Origin: Candidatus Tepidifontimicrobium thermophilum | GTDB taxonomy: Bacteria; Sysuimicrobiota; Sysuimicrobiia; Sysuimicrobiales; Sysuimicrobiaceae | DNA: 64,000 bases | Assembly: GCA_031296405.1 (NCBI GenBank) | Contig: JAVKKH010000001.1 | Location: 1-64,000, forward strand | Direction of reading: 5' to 3' | Shown: piece after piece, positions 8,095-15,393 of the stretch | Position numbering within the stretch: position 1 is the stretch's first letter | Layout: each line of letters starts with the position of its first letter | Translations under genes and position numbers: made by a program | The notes under the pieces: generated by a model | The model's input: the letters and a program-made list of their open reading frames with translations, nothing else | The model's database searches: none | Told to the model about the DNA's origin: nothing

Positions 8095-9897
8095 TTACGG
8101 GCGACTTTCGGGAAGCAGCTTGGGGTGGCTCTCCAGGACGAGCCAGCGGCCGCCTTCCTTTCTCAGAACCTCGACCACGTAGCCCTTCAGCGGAGCAGCG
8201 TCGGGCCGGAGGATCTCGAACCCGCCCTGCCAGACCGCCAGGCCGGGGGAAAGCATACGCACGGTGGCCTGCTCCACCCGGACGGTGGCCCCGGGCATCC
8301 GGTGGAAGAGCTGGCGGAAGCCGTCGGTGATCGCCTGGCGGCCGTGTTGCACGTCGCCAAAGCCGTCCACCCGGACGGCGTCGTCGGTGAAGAAGGCCGC
8401 CAGGGACCCGGAGTCTGCCTGGTTCCAGGCTCTCACGAAAGCCCCGACCTGCTCCAGGATCGTCCGTTCGTCTGCGGTCAGCATCCGGGCCTCCTCAAGA
8501 CCGGGATTGGGACTCACAACGGGGGCGATGTTCTGGTTCATCCGGAAGAAGTTCGTCGGGTCGAACTTCTTCTTGAGCTCGACTAGGCGGTGGTACGTGG
8601 GCCCGTAAGCGGAGGCGACCCGGTCTGCTTCGTCCTGGGTCAGGAAGTTGACGTACGCGCCGCCGCTGGCGAAGGGCTTGGACCTTTCGAAGAAGGCGCG
8701 GGCCCAGGTGACGCAACGTTGATCGTCGGCCGGCGACTCCCAGCGGGCGTGCACGTTCAGCACGTAGTTGGCATCGCGGCTGGAGTAGGCCATGGCCCCA
8801 GGGGCGACCCGGCCGGCCTGACCGCCGAGGGTGCCGACGAAGATCTCGCAGTGCGGGGAGGGGAGCTTCCCCGCGTACTCCACGATGGCGTCCATCACGC
8901 CTTCGCTGAGGCGCGCAAAATTGTGAGATTTCCAGTAGTTGCGGGCACCAGGGGTGAGCAGGGGGTCGAAGGCCTGCTGCCAGGCGGTGTACGGCTGCAC
9001 CCCGACGTGCTCGCCGAGGAGCGCCCCGAAGCCGCGTAGGGGCGCGATAAGTTTCGCGCCCGCCGCAGGGTCACCCGCGTAGCAGAGGGCCAGGGCCACG
9101 ATCTCCTGCCCGTGAACCTGGGGCGGCAGGAAGGGCAGCGGCGGTGCCTTCCGGGTGACCATCCAGACGTTGAGTTCGTCCGGCATGGTCTCGGTGAACC
9201 GCGCGAACTGGGTGAGGACGGAATGTGCCTGCTGGAAGGGGAAGACCAGGAGCCCGGAAAGGACTTCGGGCCCCACAGGATGCAGCTGGAACTCGAAGCG
9301 GGTCACGATCCCGAAGTTCCCGCCTCCGCCCCGCAGCGCCCAGAACAGATCGGGATTCTGCGTCTCGCTGGCCCGGGTGGACGTGCCGTCCGCCAGCACC
9401 ACGTCCGCGGACAGGAGGTTGTCCACGGTCATCCCGTACTTCCGGCTCAGCCAGCCGAAGCCGCCTCCGAGGGTGAGGCCGGCCACGCCCGTGGTGGAGT
9501 TGATCCCGAGCGGGGTGGCAAGCCCGTAGGCCTGGGCGGCGGAGTCGAAGTCCCCGAGGGTGCAGCCGGGCTCCACGGTCGCCCGGCGGGCGTCGGGGTC
9601 CACGTGGATGCCCTTCATGAGCGAGAGGTCGATCACCAGCCCGCCGTCACAGACCGCGTTGCCCGCGATGTTGTGGCCCCCACCGCGGATGGAGACGAGC
9701 AGATTGTGCTGGCGCGCGAACTTGACGGCCTGGACGACATCTTCAGGCGACGTGCAGCGGGCGATGAGCGCGGGCCTGCGGTCGATCATGGCGTTCCAGA
9801 TCCGGCGCGCCTCGTCGTAGCCCGCCTCCCCCGGGAGGAGGACTTCCCCCCGGAGCTGGCTTTTCCACGTGTCGATTTCCCCTTTCTGAATGTTCAC
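8095..9897 (-). CDS. FAD-linked (BBE-type) oxidoreductase fused to a SnoaL-like domain
   Basis: 600 residues. Residues about 40-210 form the FAD-binding PCMH-type domain, with RGGGHNIAGNAVCDGGLVIDL. His75 in GGGH is the position used for covalent FAD attachment in berberine-bridge/6-hydroxynicotine oxidase relatives. Residues about 420-460 contain the BBE domain (YHRLVELKKKFDPTNFFRMNQN). Residues about 470-600 form an extra SgcJ/SnoaL-type domain. It probably oxidises an alcohol, sugar or amine with O2; the substrate is unknown. GTG 9897 follows GGGAGG. A plain family member would end near residue 465, so the C-terminal fusion is unusual. Confidence 0.88.
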   Translation of the reverse strand: MNIQKGEIDTWKSQLRGEVLLPGEAGYDEARRIWNAMIDRRPALIARCTSPEDVVQAVKFARQHNLLVSIRGGGHNIAGNAVCDGGLVIDLSLMKGIHVDPDARRATVEPGCTLGDFDSAAQAYGLATPLGINSTTGVAGLTLGGGFGWLSRKYGMTVDNLLSADVVLADGTSTRASETQNPDLFWALRGGGGNFGIVTRFEFQLHPVGPEVLSGLLVFPFQQAHSVLTQFARFTETMPDELNVWMVTRKAPPLPFLPPQVHGQEIVALALCYAGDPAAGAKLIAPLRGFGALLGEHVGVQPYTAWQQAFDPLLTPGARNYWKSHNFARLSEGVMDAIVEYAGKLPSPHCEIFVGTLGGQAGRVAPGAMAYSSRDANYVLNVHARWESPADDQRCVTWARAFFERSKPFASGGAYVNFLTQDEADRVASAYGPTYHRLVELKKKFDPTNFFRMNQNIAPVVSPNPGLEEARMLTADERTILEQVGAFVRAWNQADSGSLAAFFTDDAVRVDGFGDVQHGRQAITDGFRQLFHRMPGATVRVEQATVRMLSPGLAVWQGGFEILRPDAAPLKGYVVEVLRKEGGRWLVLESHPKLLPESRP

Positions 9898-9922
9898 AGG
9901 GACCTCCCGCTCTACCCGGTCT

Positions 9923-10186
9923 TCACTTCACGTGCAGGGCCCGGATCTCGTCCGGGGTGAACCGCTGGATGCCCACGACCCGCGTGCGGGAACGCATGCC
10001 TGGGGGGACCTGCCGGCTGGCGTCTGAGGCGTTCGGGGCCTCCACCACCGCCCACCCCATATGGACGCCGGTCCGGCAGCCCCACTCCAGCTTCTGGAGA
10101 AGGCCGGGACTCTGCTCCAGGACAGTGTCCAGGTCCGCGAGGCACTGCTCCGGGGTGTGGGTGGTCTCGATCAGATAGTGACCCAT
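9923..10186 (-). CDS. small conserved-type hypothetical protein
   Basis: 87 residues from ATG 10186, preceded by GAGGAGGAG. It begins MGHYLIETTHTPEQCLADLD and has a central CRTGVHMGWAVVEAPNASDA segment. The strand-helix-strand pattern suggests a ferredoxin-like alpha/beta fold similar to small ligand-sensing or dimeric barrel proteins. I cannot name the family with certainty. It is the first gene of the leftward operon that runs through the FAD oxidase to DUF2182. It lies 82 bases from the CRP-type dyad at 10269-10284. Confidence 0.7.
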   Translation of the reverse strand: MGHYLIETTHTPEQCLADLDTVLEQSPGLLQKLEWGCRTGVHMGWAVVEAPNASDASRQVPPGMRSRTRVVGIQRFTPDEIRALHVK

Positions 10187-10268
10187 GCTGTCGCTCCTCC
10201 TCTCTGGGTGTCCCGAGCAGGGTAGCCCTCGACGCCCGCCCACGCAGTCAACGGGGCCACCCAAAACA

Positions 10269-10284
10269 GGTGAACCGGGTCACC
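10269..10284. promoter_or_regulatory. CRP-type dyad, candidate operator of the adjacent Crp/Fnr regulator
   Basis: The sequence GGTGA-ACCGGG-TCACC is symmetric at 14 of 16 positions and has the TGTGA-N6-TCACA layout of CRP sites. It sits in the divergent region between the leftward operon (start 10186) and the regulator (start about 10488). The regulator's recognition helix carries the Arg-Glu pair (TRESVNKWLRR) that reads GTGA half-sites in CRP. Autoregulation and control of the divergent operon are inferred. Confidence 0.55.
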
Positions 10285-10487
10285 GGCACGGCGGGTGTTG
10301 AGTGACGGGCGGGGTCCGGAGTGGTACGCTTGCGGCAGCTGGGTGGTGCATCTGGTGGGGGGGGTGGGTGGTGGCCGAACAGGCGGGGTCTGCTCAAAGT
10401 TCTGGTACAGGGGTCCCCCAGGGCCGAGATCCTGGTCCTCTCCCCGGGTTCCCCATCCGTCCGGCGGGTGGGACGGGCGTGGTCGGG

Positions 10488-11162
10488 GTGGACGCGGTAC
10501 TGTCCGGTATCCCCCTGTTTGCTGGGTGTCCGGCGGAGGCGCTTGTGGCGCTGGCATCAGGGGCGCAGCGGCGGCGCTATCGTCGGGGGGAAGCGCTCTT
10601 CCGGGAGGGGGATCCGGCTACGGGAGTTTTCGTGCTGGAAAGGGGCTGGGTGAGGGTACGCTGCACGTCTGTGGATGGGCGGGAGCGGACCCTCGCCCTG
10701 CTGGGCCCTGGGGAGCTGTTGGGGGAAGTAGCGGCGCTGGAGGGCGGGGTACGCTCCGCGGACGCGGTGGTGCAGGAGGACTGCGTGCTGGTCTTCCTTC
10801 CACGGGAGGGCTGGGTTGACTGGCTGCGGCGTCGGCCCGAAGTGGCCCTGCGACTGGTCCAGCTCCTGGGCCAGCGGCTGCGGGCCGCAGACCTGCAGAT
10901 TCGCGACAGCGCCTTTCTGGGTGTGGGAGGACGTCTCGCGCGGGTGCTGCTGCAGCTGGGCGCCCAACGGGGGGAATCACGCGCTGACGGAGGGGTCCTG
11001 TGTCCGCGCCTGCGCCAGGTGGAGCTTGCCCAGATGGTCGGTGCGACGCGGGAGAGCGTGAACAAGTGGCTGCGGCGGCTCGAACGGGCGGGTGCGGTCC
11101 GTCGGTCGGGAGACCGGATCACCGTGTTGGACCCGGAGCGGCTCCGGCGGGAGATCGGCTGA
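10488..11162 (+). CDS. Crp/Fnr family transcriptional regulator
   Basis: 224 residues from GTG 10488, the usual length for the family; the open frame extends further upstream to 10302 without coding character. Residues about 1-120 are a cyclic-nucleotide-binding-type beta roll (FREGDPATGVFVLERGWVRV, then LLGPGELLGEVAAL). A long dimer helix follows, then a winged helix (VELAQMVGATRESVNKWLRR). The Cys residues do not form the four-Cys FNR cluster, so it is more CRP-like than FNR. The effector is unknown. It is transcribed away from the SnoaL/FAD-oxidase operon and probably controls it through the dyad at 10269-10284. Confidence 0.88.
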   Translation: MDAVLSGIPLFAGCPAEALVALASGAQRRRYRRGEALFREGDPATGVFVLERGWVRVRCTSVDGRERTLALLGPGELLGEVAALEGGVRSADAVVQEDCVLVFLPREGWVDWLRRRPEVALRLVQLLGQRLRAADLQIRDSAFLGVGGRLARVLLQLGAQRGESRADGGVLCPRLRQVELAQMVGATRESVNKWLRRLERAGAVRRSGDRITVLDPERLRREIG

Positions 11163-11170
11163 AGGCAGAG

Positions 11171-11695
11171 CTAGGCCGGGCGGAACGCGTCCTCCACGGC
11201 CCGGCGGAACGCCCGAGGGTCCACCGCGGGGTAGCGGTACAGCTCGGGCACAACCCGCTCGAAGTACTCCAGCGCACGGGCGGGCTGGACGAGTCCGCTG
11301 CGCACCATGTGGCGGACATCTTGCAGGTCCTGAGCGTGGCTGCGCTCGAGCTTCGCCAAGGCCTGGGCGTAGGGGTCGAAGTGATAGTACGAAATCCTCC
11401 CCTCCCGGGCGATGAACAGACTGCGGTCCTCCCAACCGGGCGGGACCGGGATGAAGTCCAGGGGGGAGGCGAGCTCGACGTTGATCCGGAGTTCCTCCTT
11501 CAGTCGGGGGATCGCCCGCAGCACCTCGTCGGCCTCGGGGACCAGCTTCAGGTCCACGTCGATGGTGCTCCGGCGCCACCCTAGGAGGACCGCGGTGGCC
11601 CCGCCCGTGAAGTAGCAACGCACCTCCGAGGACGCTTCCCGCCCCAAAGCCCGCATGAACCAGCGGATTCGGTCCGCGTCGGCTAGCTGGCGCAT
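11171..11695 (-). CDS. DUF6036-type nucleotidyltransferase
   Basis: 174 residues. The GGATAVLLGWRRSTIDVDLKL segment is the nucleotidyltransferase core (Gly-Gly, then an Asp-x-Asp pair) seen in DUF6036 and AbiEii-like proteins. Helices at the C-terminus (YAQALAKLERSHAQDLQDV, then VVPELYRYPAVDP) match family layout. Such proteins often pair with a small upstream gene in toxin-antitoxin-like loci, and here the 90-residue gene overlaps it by 13 bases. ATG 11695 is chosen. Whether it is a toxin, an antitoxin or neither is not shown by the sequence. Confidence 0.7.
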   Translation of the reverse strand: MRQLADADRIRWFMRALGREASSEVRCYFTGGATAVLLGWRRSTIDVDLKLVPEADEVLRAIPRLKEELRINVELASPLDFIPVPPGWEDRSLFIAREGRISYYHFDPYAQALAKLERSHAQDLQDVRHMVRSGLVQPARALEYFERVVPELYRYPAVDPRAFRRAVEDAFRPA

Positions 11696-11955
11696 TCCGC
11701 CGCCCGCTCGAAGCTGACCAGCCGACGGATGAGGGCATTATAGCGGGAGTGGGCGGAGTCCGGGTCCTGCCGGGCCAGCAGCTCGTACAGCCGGTGCTCC
11801 GGCTCGGGGATTGCGCGGGGGACCCGAAGGCCCAGACGACGCAGCCGCGGCGCGCCGATGGACACCAGGAGGGCGGGTATGGACTCCACGCCTCGCTCCA
11901 GGTCGCGGAGCCCTTCCTCGATGAGTTCCTGCGCAGGATAGTCCGTCCGTTCCAC
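11683..11955 (-). CDS. hypothetical small protein paired with nucleotidyltransferase
   Basis: 90 residues, mostly helical. The tail LYELLARQDPDSAHSRYNALIRRLVSFERA looks like a structured helical hairpin. GTG 11955 follows GGAG. It overlaps the DUF6036 nucleotidyltransferase start by 13 bases, so the two are translated together. By analogy to other nucleotidyltransferase pairs it may be the partner or antitoxin, but I do not recognise the family. Confidence 0.6.
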   Translation of the reverse strand: MERTDYPAQELIEEGLRDLERGVESIPALLVSIGAPRLRRLGLRVPRAIPEPEHRLYELLARQDPDSAHSRYNALIRRLVSFERAAECAS

Positions 11956-12030
11956 GGCTCCATTGTACGGCCGGGCCCATGGCCGGCAGTCGCGGTGGTG
12001 GCTCAGCGGGGTCAGAGGGGGCTGGCCTGG

Positions 12031-12960
12031 CTACGCGGTTTTGGGGCCGAGGCGCTTTTCGAAGTACCGCACGTAGCCGAGTACGTTCATCCGGTAGTTG
12101 GCGGCTAGCTCCTGGCGGTCGGCCGCGCCGCGGCCACAGCGGGCCTCCACCTCGGGCTGCAGGTATCCCCGCAGGCGCTCCACCAGCCGGTCCACGTCCT
12201 CCCCGGCCCTCCACCCTTCCAGGAGCAGCTGCTCCACCTCCCGAAGCCGACGCCTCAGCTCGCGGAGGACCGCGGGAGGGTCGTCCCGCACTCCGAAGTG
12301 CGTCAGGCACAGGCGCCGCAGGTCGAGGCTCTGTAGCCGGTCCAGGGTGCGGTCCCACGCGTCCAGGTCCAGGTCCGGTGGCGGGGTCGGAGGACGGACC
12401 ACGGGACATCCCGGGAGCGAGATCCCCGCCGCGTCACCCGAAAAGGCCAACTGAGCCTCCTCGTCCACGTAGACGTGGTGGTGGCTGGCGTGGCCGGGGG
12501 TGTCCAGGGCCCGCAGCACCCGCCCGCCGATCCGGAAGGTCTGGCCGTCTTCCACCACGGTAATGCGTTCCGCGGGAACCGGAGCCACTTCGCCCCAGAG
12601 GGTCTCCATCGACGAGCCGTAGATGCGCTGCGCGCTGCGCAAAAGGCGGGTGGGATCTGCGAGGTGCGGAGCCCCGATCGGGTGCACGAACACCCGGAGG
12701 CGGGGGTTGCGCCGGCAGAGGACGCCCGCGGCCCCCGCGTGGTCCAGGTGAATGTGCGTGACCGCCACCGCCTCCAGGTCTTCCAGGCGCAGGCCGTGCT
12801 CCGCGAGGCCGGCCTCCAGGGAGTCCAGACACGTGCTGGGTCCGGTCTCCACGAGGGCGGGCCGCTCCCCCAGCAGGAGGTAGCTCCCCAGGACCTCGGC
12901 TTGGCCGAAGTGCAGGTCGACGAGGACGGTACGGTCATCCACCCGTCGCGTACGCTTCAC
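12031..12960 (-). CDS. MBL-fold metallo-hydrolase
   Basis: 309 residues from GTG 12960, which overlaps the upstream MBL gene's stop (GTGA) and follows GGAGG. The metal-binding motif THIHLDHAGAAG (H-x-H-x-D-H) is present, with LDTPGHASHHHVYV and FSGDAAG as the later His and Asp ligands. A helical C-terminal extension follows (EVEQLLLEGWRAGEDVDRLVERL). Members hydrolyse thioesters, lactones or esters; the substrate is not identifiable. The tandem arrangement with a second MBL gene suggests sequential or redundant roles. Confidence 0.85.
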   Translation of the reverse strand: MKRTRRVDDRTVLVDLHFGQAEVLGSYLLLGERPALVETGPSTCLDSLEAGLAEHGLRLEDLEAVAVTHIHLDHAGAAGVLCRRNPRLRVFVHPIGAPHLADPTRLLRSAQRIYGSSMETLWGEVAPVPAERITVVEDGQTFRIGGRVLRALDTPGHASHHHVYVDEEAQLAFSGDAAGISLPGCPVVRPPTPPPDLDLDAWDRTLDRLQSLDLRRLCLTHFGVRDDPPAVLRELRRRLREVEQLLLEGWRAGEDVDRLVERLRGYLQPEVEARCGRGAADRQELAANYRMNVLGYVRYFEKRLGPKTA

Positions 12961-13955
12961 GTGCTTGCCTCCGCGGGTCGGTATACCACCGGAGGTCCTT
13001 CCTCGCGGACGAGGCGTCCCTCCCGGTACAGCCACTCCAGGTGGGCCGCCGCCTCGCCCACCGCCAGCGGCAAGGGGATTTCCGGCGGGCCCACGCCGTC
13101 ACCGGATCCCTCGAAGAAGAGCCTCTGCGCTAGCTGGAACGCGGTCACCCCTTCCGGGGGCACCAGGTCGTAGGCGGCGTCCAGCCGCATCCGGTGGTGT
13201 TCCAGAAGTTGGTCCACGCGGGCGGCCCAGTCCGTGATCGGGTCGCCGTGGCCGGGCAAGGCGACCCGCACCGGCAGGTCCCGGACCTTCCGGAGGGAGT
13301 CCAGGTAGTCCGCGAGGGGATTGGGCCGCGCTCCTGGGTACAGGGAAATGTTGGGCGAGACCTCCGGCAGCACGTGGTCCCCGCAGAACAGCCTGCCGCG
13401 GGGATCCAGGAGCACCATGTGTCCGTCACTGTGCCCCGGGGTCCACAGGACGTGTGCGGAAAACCCGTCCAACTCCAGCAGCTGCCCGTCCCCCAAGGTC
13501 CTCACCGGCCCGAACGGCGCCACGAGTTCTCGAAGGGCCGCGACCTGCCGGCCTGCCTCCTCAACCCACTTCTCAGGGACCCCGTGCGCCCGGAGCATCT
13601 GGGTGATGGCGCGGACGCGCCCAGCGTGGTCGTTTACCCACACGCGGCGCGCGAGGGGTTCCTCCACGTCCAGCAGGTACAGGGGGACCCCCGTCCGTCC
13701 CTGGAGGACTCCGGCCAGACCGATGTGGTCCGGGTGCGCGTGGGTGAGGACGACCGCCCGTAGCCCGGAGAGCGAGACCCCCGCTGCTTCCAGGGCCTCC
13801 TGAAGGGCCGCGAAGCAGTCTGGAGTCCGTAGCCCCGCGTCCACGAGGACCACACCGTCATCGGTGCGCACCAGGTAGGCGTTCACGCTGCCCAGCGGGA
13901 AAGGAATGGGCATGCGGACGCAGAACACGTCCGGTTCCACACGGACGACGGGCAA
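12957..13955 (-). CDS. MBL-fold metallo-hydrolase with C-terminal helical domain
   Basis: 332 residues from TTG 13955 behind CAGGAGG. The motif LTHAHPDHIGLAG supplies the H-x-H-x-D-H metal ligands; LWTPGHSDGHMVLL and LFCGDHVLPEVSPNISLYP supply the remaining ligands. The C-terminal 80 or so residues (VAFQLAQRLF-like and AHLEWLYREGRLV) form the winged-helix-like extension found in lactamase-B/LACTB2-type hydrolases. It is translationally coupled to the second MBL gene downstream. Confidence 0.87.
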   Translation of the reverse strand: MPVVRVEPDVFCVRMPIPFPLGSVNAYLVRTDDGVVLVDAGLRTPDCFAALQEALEAAGVSLSGLRAVVLTHAHPDHIGLAGVLQGRTGVPLYLLDVEEPLARRVWVNDHAGRVRAITQMLRAHGVPEKWVEEAGRQVAALRELVAPFGPVRTLGDGQLLELDGFSAHVLWTPGHSDGHMVLLDPRGRLFCGDHVLPEVSPNISLYPGARPNPLADYLDSLRKVRDLPVRVALPGHGDPITDWAARVDQLLEHHRMRLDAAYDLVPPEGVTAFQLAQRLFFEGSGDGVGPPEIPLPLAVGEAAAHLEWLYREGRLVREEGPPVVYRPAEAST

Positions 13956-14050
13956 GCGTCCCTCCTGGGTGGCCGCAAGCTAGGCCCGCGGTGGAGTGTA
14001 GCCGGACCTGTTCGGCGGGGGCAAGCCGGCCGGAGGGGAGGCGGGCGACC

Positions 14051-14776
14051 GTGCGGAATCCAAGTCCTGTGCGCGTGACCGTGGACGGATCGGTGGCAGA
14101 CCGGGTCTGCCTGGGGGTAGTGGAAGCGGAGGGGGTGTACGTGCGGGCCGAAGCTCCCGAGGTGTGGGAGGAGCTGGAGCGGCTGGCCGGGAGGTTCCGG
14201 GAGCAGTACGCGGGCCGCGCGCCGTCCCAGATCGAAGGGCTACAGGCGGCCCGGGAGCTGTACCGGCGTACGGGGGAGGATCCCACCAAAACCCGGCCGT
14301 CGTCGGAGGCTCTGCTGCGCCGCGCTCTACGTGGCCAGCCGTTGCCCCGGGTCAACAGCCTCGTGGACGTGTGCAACCTGTGCTCCCTGGACTTCATGCT
14401 GCCCATCGGACTGTACGACCTGGATCGGGTCCGGGGCGAGGTCGAGGTGCGCCTGGGCCGGCCCGGGGAGGTCTACGAGTCGTTGGGCAAGGGCGTGTGG
14501 CGTGCAGAGGGGAGGCTGGTGGTTTGCGACGGGGAGGGCCCCATCGGAAGCCCCACCAACGACTCGGTGCGCACGGCCATCACCCTCCACACCCGCAGGG
14601 CACTGGCGCTCGTGTTCGCGCCGGCCTCCTACCCGGCCGCCCGGATGCGCCATCACGTGGAGGCCTTTGCCGCACGGCTGCGGACGTTCGGCGTCGCCGG
14701 GTCCGTCCGGTGGGAAGTGGTGGGGGGCCGCCCGGAGGCTGTGGAAGGACGGGGACCGCGACTTGCGGAGCGGTAG
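14051..14776 (+). CDS. B3/B4 tRNA-binding-domain protein
   Basis: 241 residues from GTG 14051, which follows GGAGGGGAGG; the upstream open frame to 13991 lacks coding character. The core PRVNSLVDVCNLCSLDFMLPIGLYDLD plus GSPTNDSVRTAI is the B3/B4 domain otherwise found in the beta subunit of phenylalanyl-tRNA synthetase. Stand-alone forms like this are common and are thought to bind or edit mischarged aminoacyl-tRNA or amino acids. The role is inferred from family only. It is divergent from the MBL pair. Confidence 0.8.
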   Translation: MRNPSPVRVTVDGSVADRVCLGVVEAEGVYVRAEAPEVWEELERLAGRFREQYAGRAPSQIEGLQAARELYRRTGEDPTKTRPSSEALLRRALRGQPLPRVNSLVDVCNLCSLDFMLPIGLYDLDRVRGEVEVRLGRPGEVYESLGKGVWRAEGRLVVCDGEGPIGSPTNDSVRTAITLHTRRALALVFAPASYPAARMRHHVEAFAARLRTFGVAGSVRWEVVGGRPEAVEGRGPRLAER

Positions 14777-14794
14777 AGGGCCGCGAGCAGACCG

Positions 14795-15382
14795 TCACCG
14801 TAAGAGCTCCACCCTGTCCACCAGCCGGTCGCACTCCCGCTGGCCCTCACGCCACCGGTCCAGGGGTTTTGCGCAGACCACGTGCACCAGCCGGTCGGTT
14901 TCCACCACCAGCACGCCCACCGCAGCCCACTGGCCCACCAGGGCGCTGCCGGTGCCCTCAAACCGGTACCGTGGAGGATTGGAGCCTTCCTCGCGCTGGA
15001 ACTTGGCGACGCCGTGGAAGGGCAGGAGGGAAAAGGCCTCCTGACGGAGGGCGTCCTCGTGCCCGGGTGGCCGGCCCGGGACCACCCGCACGCTGAGGAA
15101 CTCCGTGTAGCGGAGGGCGTCAGGCCCAGGTCCCTCGCGGCGGGGGACCACCTGCAGCCAACGGCCGTCCCCGGACCGCAGCACGTCCCAGCCCTGTGGG
15201 TGTTCTACGGCGACCTTAAGGAGCGGATCCTCGTAGCGGACCGGGGGCGCCGGGCCCCGGGTGCAGCCCACCAGCAGGCTCACGGCCAAAGCAGCTACCG
15301 CCCGCGTCCAGACCGCGACGGTGCTCCGGAAGGTGGCCGGCGCGCTGCTGGGCGGTGTCGGTCGGCCGGCCCTGCTCCTCAT
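14795..15382 (-). CDS. predicted lipoprotein
   Basis: 195 residues from ATG 15382. After a basic N-terminal stretch comes a hydrophobic run ending in the lipobox LLVGC (Cys at about residue 38), so the protein should be acylated and anchored outside the membrane. The mature part (YEDPLLKVAVEHPQGWDVL and later YRFEGTGSALVGQWAAVGVLVVE) resembles the PsbP/DUF-type beta-sheet lipoproteins with an N-terminal HPxGW motif. No enzymatic motif is seen. It starts 11 bases after the APC permease stop, so it is probably cotranscribed. Confidence 0.7.
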   Translation of the reverse strand: MRSRAGRPTPPSSAPATFRSTVAVWTRAVAALAVSLLVGCTRGPAPPVRYEDPLLKVAVEHPQGWDVLRSGDGRWLQVVPRREGPGPDALRYTEFLSVRVVPGRPPGHEDALRQEAFSLLPFHGVAKFQREEGSNPPRYRFEGTGSALVGQWAAVGVLVVETDRLVHVVCAKPLDRWREGQRECDRLVDRVELLR

Positions 15383-15393
15383 GGACGCGCTCC

